A DNA stretch of 64,000 nucleotides. Origin: Charina bottae. Taxonomy: Eukaryota; Chordata; Lepidosauria; Squamata; Charinaidae. The notes under the pieces were generated by a model. It saw only the letters and a list, made by a program, of their open reading frames with translations. It made no database searches and had not been told where the DNA came from. Position numbers and translations under genes: made by a program. Where the stretch lies: NCBI GenBank assembly GCA_023362775.1, contig JALMGJ010000025.1:9525501-9589500 (forward strand). Reading direction: 5' to 3'. Shown here piece by piece: positions 22,889-34,560 of the stretch (positions are counted from its first letter, which is position 1; the number at the start of each line of letters is the position of its first letter).

Positions 22889-24030
22889 CTTTATTTCCCA
22901 TACTTATTTATATTTGAAATGGTCTTTTCAAAGACAAATCTGTGTCTCCTGTCTGTCACCGCTTAGGAAATTATAATTATGGCAATTTGGTAGGACTGGC
23001 TGAATTATCACTCGATAATTGCAGCTTCTAATATGGCTTGCATACTGTATTGTAGATAACAGGAACTCATACAGAACATGAGTATCAGTTCACAGAAAAT
23101 GTTTTTCAACAGACTAAGTTGGCATACTGAGTCTCTAACCATCAGGGTTTAGTTCACATCTGGCTGTCCATTGCTTTAATATGCAGTAAAACTTGTATCA
23201 ATGGATCATTGTAGATGCAACATCATAAAGACAAAACTTTCAGATCAATTGACACATAATGCTTTCAAATCAAGTTGGTTTGCATGTTCAGAAACTAGCC
23301 AGTACATGCTCAGTTATCAAATGTGGTAAATTCTAGTTAGAAAGAAACATGTTCGAAACAGCCTTCAATTTAGAAGCAAGGATGCTTGACTAAAACCAAT
23401 CTATACATTGGCTGTGTTCACTCAACATATATAATCAGCCTATTTTACAGACTGGCATAGCACATTGTGTGAATGCAGCTGCTAGATAGGTATGTTATGC
23501 AAACCTACCTATGATATTAATTGCACAGTGTGCAGACAACCGTCCTTTTTTCAACCTGAAGTTCTAATCTGAATGGGATAATTGTGCACAGGGAGCAAGG
23601 TTTCCTGCCATTTTGTTCTCTGTAGAAAAGAAGAAAAGAGGTTCCATTGATGCTGATGAAACTTCCTTCCATCCCATTCTCTTTAATATGGGCAACTTTA
23701 ACATGGGCAATTGAGAAAACAAAGACCAAGTCTTGCCTTCTTTTCCATGGTAATCTCAGTCCAGATAACGGCTGTGCTATATTTTACCTTATGTAAAAAA
23801 AAAAAAAAAAATTAAAAAGTGGAGAAGAATTAGCTATATCATACATAAATAAGGTAAAATGGAACTTCTCCCTAATTTAAACCACAATTTGTCAAGTTGT
23901 TTAAAATTTCCAAATGAAATTAATATAACCCTCACTCTTAATGTATATATTAGTCTCCAAACCATCCCCAGAAATCCAATCAAATTATGGTGGGATATGA
24001 ACATAATAAATTAATTAATAAATACTCTGG
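22889..24030. other. unique non-coding stretch
   Basis: No gene or clear repeat. It includes a poly-A run near 23800 and an ATTT tract at 24030-24045 that borders the L1 fragment. Confidence 0.5.
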
Positions 24031-24044
24031 TTATTTATTTATTT

Positions 24045-24960
24045 ATTTTGAAAGGTCAAATACCAAGGATTTCCCTTTTAAAGCTAGAGCTTGCATGTGA
24101 AAATGGAGGCTTTAATTTTCCTGACTTTAAATTATACAGTTTATTTATTATTATTTGGCACCCCTGGAATCCTGGTTCCAAGTATAGAAGGAATTCTATG
24201 ATATTTCTGACACTGAAGCCATTAGAAACCAGGTAAGAAATTAAAATTTAACCTTAGTTCTCATAAGAGATTGACTCCTTGGAATAATCCTTATTTGAAA
24301 ATGACTGGAAAAGTAAAGGGCGAAAATGGGATAGTTACTCTTAATTACTTGATTATTAAATATGCTTTTAAGATCTTTGAAACATTACAAAAAGACTTTA
24401 AATTTAAATTTAAAAATATTTTAAAACTGTTTAGTGGCAATATATGCAGTTACAGCACCTATGACATTCCTTGTTTGGTCCAGATGTCTTAGCTTCCTCT
24501 GAAACACAGGTAGTTTTGACTCTATTAGAGAAGGTAGAGGCTAATTTTATAGAGGCTAAATTAACTAAACTAATTCAGTTATACCAACAATTTGAAATTT
24601 TTACAAATACAAATAATAATATACAAAAAATGTAATGGAAATTTCCTATATTGGAAAACCAATACCCTCTGGCTTTAAGAAACATTAAATATGTTTTATA
24701 TGATTTAAAAATAAGGTTAATTCACCACCTCTTTAAAAAAAAATTCGCCAACAAATGTGTAAAAATGTCATTATTGTCCTTGGGTTAGATATGTCAAATG
24801 GTACTTCTTTTGGGATTGGTTAGTGTTGTTATGATGAGCCAGGTTTAAAGATTTTAACATACTGCTAAATTATATCTCCAACATTTAGAATGTGTTCTGT
24901 TATGAAGAGTTTAGGATATATGTGCCTGGGCTGTCCAAAAAAGAGTGATTGTATGTTCCT
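24045..24960 (+). pseudogene. decayed L1-clade LINE, ORF2 C-terminal region
   Basis: KGQIPRISLLKLELACENGG and FNFPDFKLYSL (24051-24150) match the well-conserved L1 ORF2 segment after the RT core (K-x-x-P-R-I-x-L-x-x-L then G-G-L-x-L-P-x-x-x-L-Y). The following frame (24271-24492, LTPWNNPYLK-like) continues the same region with frameshifts. Similarity fades after about 24900. It is AT-rich and clearly non-functional. Confidence 0.75.
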
Positions 24961-25355
24961 GGAAGAACATATGTGTACCAGATTCTAAAACATGATTGAA
25001 CAAAATGTGTTATCCACCTTACTAGGGCTGCATGCAGCAATCTGGTTTGGAAGGGGAAATAGATACATATGATTTAAGGAGGTGCTGATACTGCACTTTG
25101 AGTCACATTTTCCCCTTTGAATCCAGATTGCAGTCCAGCCATACTCCCTACATATGAACCTCAAAGGCTCATCTAAGTTTGATGTTGAACCTCTATATCC
25201 ATATGAAACAGAACCACAGGTAAATTGAAGCTTATCGCTAGGGGTGGGGGACATGGTATACTATATTCACTCCATTCTCTTAAAACTAAGTATACCGAAG
25301 AATCTGTAAACTGTCACTACTAATATAGGATGTGAATATGTTTGCTGTATGTATG
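24961..25355. other. unique non-coding stretch
   Basis: Nothing recognised. The 89-codon minus frame at 24985-25254 has no family features. Confidence 0.5.
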
Positions 25356-25357
25356 AG

Positions 25358-25560
25358 CTGCTCTGTTTATTTATTTATTTATTTAATTTATATTACCGCC
25401 CATCTCCCCCATCGGGGACCCTGGGCGGTTCACAATAAAACATAGTTGAAACATAAATATAAAATTACAATATAATAAATAATATAAAATCCAGGTATAA
25501 AAGATGTTAAAAATGATAATACTGTTGAAACAAAAAAGAGCAAGAACCTACAGAGTAATG
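25358..25560 (-). mobile_element. L2-clade LINE 3' tail
   Basis: Reads on the minus strand: the TTTATTTA tract is the complement of the AAATA tail, then CCGCCCATCTCCCCC and CCCTGGGCGGTTCACA form the terminal stem. AT-rich 3' UTR follows up to about 25560. Confidence 0.75.
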
Positions 25561-26120
25561 AAAAAACCAGATCATTTTAAATATTAGATGTTAAATAGAA
25601 CATAAGAGAAACACGGGAGAGAAACATTTTGAATCACTTTTCAATTATAAGAGAGTTATGCTTATTATTAGGAAGTTTGGGTCTTATATTTTACCTACAA
25701 TACAAATAATACTGGCATCTGAATTTGAACTCTGTACAATGTGCTTCTCATTGTTTTAATTTAAGCAACTTCTTATGAGCATATATCTATGCAACATGTG
25801 ATAAAAGATTGTTTTCACAGAGATAAACAATCTAGAACAGTTTTAATCCCCAGCATACATAAAAAAATATTGTCCAAGACTGCTGTAATGATAAAGAGTA
25901 TTCATATTTTGTAAGTCTTTGAACATCTCCTGTAACTTTTTTAAAAACTTGAATTATTATGGTTGATTAATATCTATGTAATTTAATAATAAAATATACA
26001 GGCTTCATCTTGAAATGTCAAGCCCAAGAGGTATTCCTATTTGAATTTTTTTCTTTTGTTCTTTCATTAGCAACCATCCTTAGATAGGAGAACTTCAACC
26101 AAGGATGCAACAAGAGGGAA
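25561..26120. other. unique non-coding stretch
   Basis: AT-rich with no recognised gene or repeat. Confidence 0.5.
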
Positions 26121-26165
26121 CATACTATTTATTTATTTAATTTTTATCCCACCTTTATTATTTTT

Positions 26166-26390
26166 ATAAATATCCACACCTCAGTTGCCCAATTAACAAG
26201 CCAATCAGGTGTAAGGTCAATACAGCCAACCTGGAAGACAAATATGGGGTCCCCTCACCAACTTTTGCCCAGACTGAAGAAGCTACTTGGATAAGCAGCG
26301 AAACATATCAACCAAAAGAAAGAAATCCAGTTGCCATGACTCAACCTACAGACAATTCCACCTGGGTGACTGAGAATCTTCATTGACATA
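26166..26390 (+). mobile_element. Penelope-like terminal-repeat remnant
   Basis: Homologous to the right arm and tail of the 7.6-kb insertion. GTGTAAGGTCAATACAGCCA corresponds to GTGCAAGGTCACACAGCCA at about 8946. Next come ACTGAAGAAGCTACTTGGAT, ATCCAGTTGCCATGACTCAA and the tail CACCTGGGTGACTGAGAATC ending at TTCATTGACATA. It is older and more diverged, with a single orientation and no inverted partner. Just left of it (26125-26165) is a short TTTATTTA L2-like tail piece. Confidence 0.8.
26270..26320 (+). ncRNA. hammerhead-ribozyme-like core, diverged copy
   Basis: CTGAAGA (26274-26280), then GCTACTT-GGAT-AAGCAGC, a stem II with one A/C mismatch, then GAAA (26300-26303). Outside the core, CTTTTG (26262-26267) is perfectly complementary to CAAAAG (26313-26318), and GA/UC close next to the core. 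The stem III bases are ACAT rather than the palindromic ACGT, so this copy is probably inactive. Confidence 0.5.
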
Positions 26391-26905
26391 GCTCCCTGAG
26401 ATTTGTTGGTATGAGACCTTGCAAAGGAAGGGGGAAGAGTTGGATTGTTTAAACATGTACTATTTTTGAACTGCACTTTTAAGGAGACTGCTCAGTCTGT
26501 TGTGTTAGAGTGAGGATTCAGTGCTAGCTCTGAAGAAGTCCCTGCAGGACACTGGGGGAGTCACCCATTGAGTTCAATAGAGTTGTTTAAATTATTATTG
26601 TTATTGCCATTGTTCTATTTTGTTTTAGACTACACATATCTGTAAGCTGTTTCCTAAATATAAAAGCAAAGTTGTAAAAAGTTCAGAGCTAGAGGTGGAT
26701 TTTTTTCAAAATAATGGATGACCCAGGATGGAAGGAATCTAACCCTTAGAGTTCTCCCCTCCCCAAAAGTTTTGTCTGTCACCAGTCATGGTTAAACCAA
26801 ATGGGATAGGAACTGAAAGGATCTTGCTGGGAGAATGTAAATATGTATTTTTACATGACTGAACATATTGCTGTACAACTGTGACATTCAATGCATAGCT
26901 AGGCA
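26391..26905. other. unique non-coding stretch
   Basis: Nothing recognised. Confidence 0.5.
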
Positions 26906-26907
26906 AT

Positions 26908-27012
26908 TCGATATCCACCAGATATTTTGACCTTCAAAACCCATCCTCACAGCCGTTTAGCCAATAGCAACAAGGAACTATGGGAGATGTAGTCCAAAAC
27001 ATCTGGAGCACG
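26908..27012. mobile_element. fold-back MITE-like element
   Basis: Arms 26912-26945 (ATCCACCAGATATTTTGACC) and 26975-27008 (AGTCCAAAACATCTGGAGCA) are imperfect inverted copies. They belong to the dispersed family whose arms read CCAGATGTTTTGGACTACA followed by ACTCCCA. A GGGAGATGTAGTCC landmark is present. It is non-coding and its transposase family is unknown. Confidence 0.55.
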
Positions 27013-27171
27013 TCAACTTACTTATGCCTGATAAATGGCAGTAATTAAATTAGAGAGGCAGAGATTGGATCTGGAGGACTTTTTTTCAAACTTTTTGAGA
27101 ATGGCACAACTCCCAAGAATATAGCAATTGGCTACCTATTTTTACTCTAGCAGGCTGCAATAACAGAACAC

Positions 27172-27531
27172 TACCTTGGTATTAGGGGCGTGGTGGCTCA
27201 GCGGGTAAGATGCCAGGTTTGTCGATTGGAAGATCGCAAGTTCGGAGGTTCGAATCCCTAGCCCCGCATGACGGAGTGAGCTCCCGCACTCGCCCCAGCT
27301 CTTGCCAACCTAGCAATTCAAAAGCATGCAAATGCAAGTAGATGAACAGGTACCACTTCGGTGGGATGGTAACAGCATTTTGCGCACATCATGCCAGCCA
27401 TATGACTGTGGAAGCGTCTTCGGACAATGCTGCCTCTTCAGCTAACAAACGGAGATGAGCACCGGCCCCTAGAGATGGACATGACTGCACAAATGTGTGG
27501 GGGGAACCTTTACCTTTTTTACCTTGGTATT
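27172..27531 (+). mobile_element. Sauria-type tRNA-derived SINE, copy 3, with TSD
   Basis: The 12-bp repeat TACCTTGGTATT at 27172-27183 and 27520-27531 is the target-site duplication. The SINE is 27184-27519. It has A box TGGCTCAGCGGG, a canonical B box GGTTCGAATCCC near 27250, the standard body and a TTTACC tail. In the BovB-like end the sequence is AGAGATGGACATGACT, slightly changed from the other copies. Confidence 0.96.
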
Positions 27532-29340
27532 GGTAATACCTGGAGACTAATTTGTTGATTCTCTCTGTTGTTTCTGTTAATAATCATAATGTACAATAGG
27601 CTTTCCTATGTGTTCACTCCAGTATAACGATGTATAAACAGAGCATAAATCTCTCCCAATCTTAAATTTTGAAGGGGGAAAAAGTTATTGTAACTTCTCT
27701 GAAGCCATAGTCTTGCGTCCTAATGAATGGGATTATGTGCTAAATGTTATTTTCACATATTCACTGACAATGTTGTATGTGCTAACTGTACCTATCAAAG
27801 ACTTGAAAATATTCTTTTTAAGCCATTATTTACTTCACCTTCCTCCTCCTTCTGACTGTAGGACAAATTTCTTTGTCCTGGTGAATTCTCTGGAGAGGAA
27901 CAGCTATGAGAAGGTAATTATTATGAATGTGGTAATGTGCCTTATCTGAGCTAAGGTTTTACTAACATATGCTGCATTTTATGAACATAAGCTGCTGGAC
28001 AGTAACGTCCTTGAACGGTTCGTGTTTATGTGCTGAAAAAAGTGGAACTGGTTCTTTTATTATTAAAATACGATGTGCACTATATTTCTCATGTTATATG
28101 ACATGGCAAACACAAAGAAGGCTTTAGAAGAATACACAAGAGCAGGCTTTTGGCTTGATGCCATCCAAAGCTAAAGGACTCTGGAATCCAGAGAAATTAT
28201 GACAGCAAGAGCTGAGATTTCCTGTGCAACAAAAATGAAATATCGTTTCAAGCAGCAGCAGCAGCCTTGGCTGTTTGTTCACTTAAAGGGGGCATTTGCA
28301 TATGGCACTATGGACCAGTCATACCCAGAATCCATTGGAAGGAGCAGAAATATCCTTCTATTGACTGAAAAGACTAGAGATGTGCAGCTTGATATTAAGC
28401 AAATTTATTCAGCAATAAGCCCTAGCAAATGTGATGGGACTAAATCCATAGTACGTATGTTTAGGGTTGCACACCAGCATTAATTTTAGAATATGCCTGA
28501 TGTAGGCTTCTGTGTTTCTAGTTTCATTACTGGGATATTCATAAAGGAGGGGTAAAATCTCTTTTATATGTGTGTTGTTGCCATCTATTTTACTTCACAG
28601 CAATTTTCTTCCTTTCTATCCATTTACATTTTTGCAAACGTATAGAAGAATCATCCTGATATAATTATTTTGTGTTTCTACTAACTGCAACATGCATAAA
28701 ATGTGTTGATCAAGGTGGGAAATGTCCACCTCTGAAAGTAGTTATATAGAATATTTCTTTATTTTTCTTCGTCTGGAGAAATTCAGAGCAGAACCCCCCC
28801 CCCCCAAAAAAAAAACATAAACCCTATTTGCAGGCACTGAAATGCAGTTTAATGAAAACAACAAGCAATGATAGGAGAATGAAACATATTAGCTAAGCAG
28901 ATGAAAACAAAGGCAGGAAAGGGTAGTAAAGACTGAAAAAGTGACAAAACTAAATGTCAACTGAAATGTTTGGACAACTAGAAAGAGAAAAACTTGGAGA
29001 CAGTCAGTGCCAGAATTAGGCATAAACTTATGCTACAGCTTAATGCCTCACAAAATTTCAGAATATCAGTTTTCTGATTTGGCAAACAAGTTTATTATTA
29101 CTTATATTAATAAAAGTGATCCTGATCACTTATTTTGGCAGCATTTGTATATAAATGTATCTTAAAATCATTTTAAAAATTACATTTAAGTATTGTTTCC
29201 AGGGTATACTATATTATAATCTATGAGAGAGATCAGGCCAACCAAATGATAAATATGTAATCAGTAAATCCATTCATTTGAAAATAAAATGTATTTTTCA
29301 CTTTAAATACCTTGTTATTAAATAATTAAAAGGCATATAT
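27532..29340. other. unique non-coding stretch
   Basis: About 1.8 kb without a recognised gene or repeat. The 94-codon frame at 28199-28483 contains a short CAG run (QQQQ) and no domain. A C/A homopolymer lies at 28794-28815. Confidence 0.5.
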
Positions 29341-29344
29341 ATAC

Positions 29345-29399
29345 AGTGTGTATGTATGTATGTGTGTGTGTGTGTGTATGTGTATGTGTGTGTATGTGT

Positions 29400-29480
<81 letters not shown>
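29345..29480. repeat. (TG)n/(TA)n compound microsatellite
   Basis: TGTG with interspersed TATG from 29347 to about 29430, then an uninterrupted TA run to about 29479. The overlapping open frames on both strands (YIYIYI, CVCVCV) are artefacts of the repeat. Confidence 0.95.
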
Positions 29481-29482
<2 letters not shown>

Positions 29483-30299
29483 GGGTTTTTTTGTAGCAAC
29501 CCAAGGTTCTGTTTTTGGTTCTGTTCTGGTTTAACTTTTTAAGAAGAGGCCTCCAAGCTTTATATAGCTTAGGGCCTCGCCAAGTCTACATCTGGTACTG
29601 GACAGTGCTGGAACATCTCAGCCCTAGTTGAGCTTAACTGGGGAGGCTACCCTAGAGTGAACACACCACCACCAGAAAGGCTTCCTTCTGAATAATACAC
29701 AGTGTATTTCTGTCAAAGATAATGTTTGATCCATGGAATGCTCTTCTTATCTAACACTTTGCTACAGCATTCAAAAGATCTTCCCCAGGCAATATGATGT
29801 GCTATTCTAGCAAACTCAGTTATGTAATGATAATAAAGAATGAACATTTCAGAGATAAATCCTTGCCTAGCTTAAATGCTTAAATCTGACTATCAGGGCT
29901 TGGCAGTTTGGAGGCACACCAGACCTGGAATATTCGGATGCCTCGTAGAACCATTTCTAATTATCCATTCTCCTATTACATTTGGAATCCTGGAGTGGAA
30001 TCTAGTGCTGTGTTTCCATTACAGAGAGTTTTTTGTACCAGTTAGAAAAGGAAGAAGACAATAGCAAACCAGTTTTGCATGAAGCCAAGAAAGCTGCATG
30101 GAGAGCAGGAACAAACAGCTCCCTTTTCTACTAGAATGCCTTGCCCACATTTAAATCCTTTTGGGGCAGCGGGCAGGTCCTCTAGCTCTTTAGAGTCAGT
30201 GAATGTGCAAAAGTCATTGCATAGCCTTTTACTTACCTTATGTTGGATTACAATCCTAAGTGTTTAAACATGCCTCTAGGACATCACTCAGGGTGGGCA
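29481..30299. other. unique non-coding stretch
   Basis: No gene or recognised repeat. Confidence 0.5.
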
Positions 30300-30329
30300 A
30301 CATATGGTAGTGCCTCCTGGGGTTGGCTG

Positions 30330-30527
30330 GCCTCATAGCTCCACGATCTATTCTGCGGGTCCAAGTCCATCTTGGATTTTATTTTATTATGTTTTGTTTG
30401 TGTTTTTAGATATTTTGTATAGTTTTTTAAATTTTTATTTATTGTAACCCGCCCAGAGTCCCTTGCATGGGAGATGGGCGGGGAATAAATTTGAAAAATA
30501 AATAAATAAATAAATAAATAAATAAAT
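30330..30527 (+). mobile_element. L2-clade LINE 3' tail with (AAAT)n
   Basis: T-rich 3' UTR, then AACCCGCCCAGAGTCCCTTG and GGGAGATGGGCGGGGAATAA, then an AAATA-type tail of about 10 units. It is the same subfamily as the tail inside the satellite at 46.1 kb and the minus-strand tail at 54.3 kb. Confidence 0.85.
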
Positions 30528-31730
30528 ATTGGTGGCTGGTAAAAACCCCTAGTGATTTAAAAATAAAAATATTTTGATTTTTTTTTCTGCCCTGGATTTT
30601 GAGAAGGGGAATTTGGGAGATTTTCTTTGATTTTTTTTAAAAATGAGACTCAGCCACTTCAAAGTTAAAACTGACACCTCCATTTTCATGTGGTTTCTAC
30701 TTCCAAATGGAGGAAACAGCATGACCAGTATTGGGAATAATAGTCAGAGGTGCATTTGCAGGCAATGTGAACTCCTGGACTGTAAATGGACTACCACATG
30801 CAACATAAATATGATGGTCAGTTCATACCAATGCTAAATGATATGCTGTGGTATGATATGCTATTTTAATGCTAAACTAGTATATTTAAAGACTACGATT
30901 TTTTAAAACAAACAAACAAACCATAGCCTGGTCTGCATAAAACCATAATGGATGGATTCACACATAATGGTAAGCCAAAATCAAACAATCCTACATTGTT
31001 TAGCACTATGTGTGAATGTAGACATCTAGTTTACCAAATTGCTATGTTACATGTCTCAGTATCAACAGTCTTGAAGAAATTATATGAAGAGATGCATAAT
31101 AGGAATATGGGGCAAAGATTTCAAGAAGAAATCGCCATTTACCAATTTGCCTGTATCAGTTTTGAGCCAGAATATTTGTATGCATCTATCTTAGATGAAA
31201 TATCTGGGCATCTAAGGTTGGAACCATAGTTTTCCACTGAAATACCAGAAAGGAAACATTTCTAGGCATCTTCAGTAAAGAATTCCTAGTTTAGCTATTC
31301 CCCTGTTGGCCATAGCTGGTGTTTAGGAGAAGACATACATTTCATCATCTGGATGACTAGATTCCAATAGTGAAAGCATTCTAAACACAATGCACTATAG
31401 CAACAAGCAAATGAACTGTTAAGCACTGGGATATTCTCCGGGTTGTCTTGAGAACAGATTCATGTAAATGTGCAAATGTGAGAGCACTGATGCACACATG
31501 CAGGGACACATACGCACACACACAAAATGTTGATTCCTTAATTTGGCATGCCTGAGTGAAGTTCCATTTTGTCAATAATTAGAGGCCTAAACCATACGTG
31601 GAAAAGGTGCAAGAAGTAGTGTAGGTTTATATCTTCGAATGCATCCTGGCAAAACAGTTCTAAAATATGCCAGAATGAGCCAGCAGTTACAACAGTGACA
31701 ATGCATTAGAGTTAGAATTTTTGGGGAGAA
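30528..31730. other. unique non-coding stretch
   Basis: No gene recognised. The 93-codon frame at 30948-31229 has no identifiable motif. Confidence 0.5.
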
Positions 31731-31731
31731 C

Positions 31732-31734
31732 ATT

Positions 31735-31783
<49 letters not shown>

Positions 31784-31830
31784 TTTATTTAATTTATCCC
31801 CGCCCATCTCCAACTTTAACCTATTTATTT
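31732..31830 (-). mobile_element. L2-clade tail with expanded (ATTT)n
   Basis: About 60 bp of ATTT repeats followed by CCCCGCCCATCTCCAAC, the complement of the L2 terminal stem. It is truncated immediately after, so only the extreme 3' end was inserted or kept. Confidence 0.7.
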
Positions 31831-31869
31831 ACATGCAATGATTGACATGATATGGAAAATCAGAGCCAC

Positions 31870-32462
31870 GTGGATTTATTTATTATTTATTTATTTGTCA
31901 TATTTATATCCCACCCATCTCCCCCGCAAGGAGGGACCCTGGGTGGTTCACAACAAGAGTTTAAAATCAGTAAAAAAACATAAATACCACTAAAAGTCAA
32001 TAAAAATATCTAATACAATTTGATCCAAGCAATGGTAGATCTTACTATCCCATAGGTCAGAAAGGCTGGTCAAGGTAGATCTAAGAGACCAGCCAACCCC
32101 AAGACTGGCTGTTCCCCTCCCCTCCCCAAGCATGATGGCATAACCAGGTCTTTAGTTTTTTTCTAAAGTCCAGGAGAGAGGGGGCCAATCTTATTTCAGA
32201 GGGAAGAATATTCCAGAGGGCGGGGGCTACTGCAGAGAAGGCACGCCTCCTGGACCCCGTCAGATGGAACTCTTACAGACGGGGCTCTTAGCATGCCCTC
32301 TCTGCAGGACCGGGTGGGATGGGTTGGTGTGACAGGGATGAGACGGTCCCTCAGGTAACCTGGTCCCATGCCATGTAGGGCTTTAAAGGTGATAACCAAC
32401 ACCTTAAATTGAATCCGGAAGCAAACTGGAACCCAATGCAGCTCGCATTTAGGAACATTTAG
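31870..32462 (-). mobile_element. L2-clade LINE 3' end with RT C-terminus
   Basis: The minus strand contains the end of the L2-clade RT frame: LHWVPVCFRIQFKVLVITFK, then ALHGMGPGYLRDRLIPVTP and RSCREGMLRAPS. This is followed by the 3' UTR and the terminal stem CCACCCATCTCCCCC/ACCCTGGGTGG. Tail repeats lie at 31876-31895. The frame is broken after ARPLEYS-like sequence. It is typical of 5'-truncated L2 copies. Confidence 0.85.
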
Positions 32463-32479
32463 CATGTTCCTTCCCCTTA

Positions 32480-32665
32480 CAGTGGAATTCCTCAACCTGG
32501 TTTTCTCCAGATGTGTTGGACTTTGCTTCCCAACATGGCTGTTCCCTTGCGAAGCATTATACACATTGCCTTTCAAAATGATCCCCCACCTGGCTAGGAA
32601 TTCTGAGAATTCTGAGGGTTCAGCACATCTGGATGCCACCAGATTGGGAAAAGCTGCCTTATGAG
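32480..32665. mobile_element. fold-back MITE-like element next to the L2 copy
   Basis: Left arm 32485-32532 (CTCAACCTGGTTTTCTCCAG, ATGTGTTGGACTTTGCTTCC) and right arm 32593-32657 (GGAATTCTGAG, CAGCACATCTGGATGCCACC, AGATTGGGAAAAGC) are imperfect inverted copies. They match a common squamate pattern of TGTTGGACTACAACTCCCAG arms. Position right at the L2 5' break suggests insertion into or beside it. Confidence 0.6.
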
Positions 32666-33580
32666 TTAGGGATTCATAATTGATTCTAATTCAGATGAAT
32701 ATATGGCTGCAATACTTGGAGTCTCCGTGTTGCATGTTCAACAGTTTGAGAGGCTACATATCATCTAAAAGGCAATGAGTAATGTAATCTTTTGTTGATT
32801 TAAATGAGAAGTGAAGGTGCTCACGATCTAAACTGTGGTTCTTGCTAACTAACAGTATCAGCAGTTCCCCTGTTCTTGAAGGCTGACTCTTCCTGACGTT
32901 GATCTGGAAGCTCTCTTGTTTCAAAACGGAACATTCTCTTAAGGTCTAATTTCAATTCAGTCTGCAGCCACAAAACTCACTCTGTGTTATTTCTCACCTC
33001 AAACTAGACAGCAACTTGGCTGGAGTAAGTACCAGCCAGTGGGTTTTTAAAAAACAAAACAAAAAACTTTGCCATTCTGTGTAGGTACCTATTAAAATTA
33101 TTCACAGTGCTGTTTTATTAAAGAAAGCACATAGTGTTGGCAGAGAGCCATGCTTCATAAATATCCCTTGGTTAAGATCTAATAAAGTAGAACGGCCTGA
33201 CTAACGTTAAAAATACCATGTAACAAGATGTGTATGTCAGATTACATAAAAGTGAAAGTTAAAAGCAGATTAATGGAAAATTATGGCACCCTACACCACC
33301 ATAGATATGCATACAGAAAGACATGTTATCGATTCCATGTGTATGCTACATAGTTTCCTTTGAGTGGAAAGCTTTAATAAATTAACCTGCTAGCTTTCTT
33401 GATAAGGAAAAAAAGAGAGTTTTCTGTACCACAACCAGAAGTTGACTACATTTAGAGAATGTTATTTTTACAATAACCCAGTTTTGTCCTGCATCTGTGG
33501 GTGTGAAAAAGCGTGAACACTTGAGAAACACTACTTAGTTATCAGCCAATATTTAGAGCCTTGAAATTAAAGACAATGGA
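32666..33580. other. unique non-coding stretch
   Basis: No gene or clear repeat seen. Confidence 0.5.
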
Positions 33581-33582
33581 GA

Positions 33583-33660
33583 GTTTTTGTGGTTCCTTAA
33601 AGACTAACAAATGTATTATTCTTCTTGTGGGGCATAGTCCACTTTGTCAGATGTACAAAG
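33583..33660 (-). repeat. decayed dispersed repeat with hammerhead-like core
   Basis: On the minus strand the order is CATCTGACAAAGTGG, ACTATGCCCCAC, AAGAAG, then AATACATTTGTTAGTC and a CTTTAAGGAACCACA block. It matches a widespread vertebrate repeat whose intact form has CTGATGA, a GTGGGC/GCCCAC stem and GAAA. Here the CTGATGA and GAAA boxes are mutated, so it cannot be active. Same family as the inverted fragment at 21.1 kb. Confidence 0.5.
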
Positions 33661-34465
33661 TTATTCATGGAAGAAATATTACAGTACTGATTTGTGAGAC
33701 CACTCCATCCTGTTCTTGCTAAAATTTGCAACCAGGGCCAGCTTTAGACTAAGGCTGAGTAGGCACTAGCCTAGGGTGCCAAAGCTTGGGGGACACCAGC
33801 ACTGCCTCTCCTTCCGAATCATTCTAAAAATGCACATCTTCACATCAGCAGGAAGTGATGCTATCCATCAATGTGGCTTAGGGGTGTCTCATACCCTTGA
33901 GCTGGCACTGTTTGCATCCTGGCACAGTACTGGCTGAACAATGCATGATGTGTATGTTCCTCTGTATGCATAAGCACACTGTATGTGCTGTGCAAAGCAT
34001 TTGAAAAGGGAGCTTTGCAAAGCATGTTGGGGCCATCAGAACAGCCCTTTCCAAAACATTAAAGAGTTATGTTCCATGAAAAGCACATATGGGCACAACT
34101 GCTTTGCTTTGGGGACAGTCCCAGAAGAACTGTTGTCATGTGCAGATGACTGGGAAAAGTTTTCAAAGCAGCTGCATCAAGTCTTCCTTTAATGCTTCAA
34201 GGAGGAGTGAAGAGGGGCAAACTGCAAGGTAGGAGTCCACTCTTTTCAATGGATCTTGTTGTATCCTTGTTTCTGTACAATAGTTGGGTCTATGGATTTC
34301 ATATACTTATTTATTTGGGCTTTCTTGGTGCAGAAAACAAGCCACTAATTCTTGCCTTTTCTCAACCTGATAATTTTGAAGAGGAATGTTCTCAAGATGC
34401 CTAAAGAAGGAAGCTCAAATTGGCAGAATGGAGTTCATCTTCAAACCTTTCACTGAACTGTCCCA
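33661..34465. other. mostly unique stretch with a possible old repeat at 33.73-33.81 kb
   Basis: 33730-33810 (CCAGCTTTAGACTAAGGCTG, CCTAGGGTGCCAAAGC) resembles a dispersed repeat start seen in many vertebrates, family unknown. The remaining sequence, including the 69- and 70-codon frames at 33983-34404, shows nothing recognisable. Confidence 0.4.
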
Positions 34466-34467
34466 AT

Positions 34468-34560
34468 GGAATTTATTTATTTATTTATTATTTATTATTT
34501 GGATTTATCCCTGCCAATCTCTACCGTGGTAGACTCTGGGCGGTTTACAACCACTAATAA
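34468..34560 (-). mobile_element. L2-clade LINE 3' tail fragment
   Basis: TTTATTTA tract followed by ATCCCTGCCAATCTCTACCG and ACTCTGGGCGGTTTACAA, the minus-strand L2 tail with a weakened stem. Confidence 0.7.

Noticed and set aside
29298..29542. Frames of 62-68 codons rich in Y/I/T/H or C/V
   Set aside because: Artefacts of the TG/TA microsatellite.
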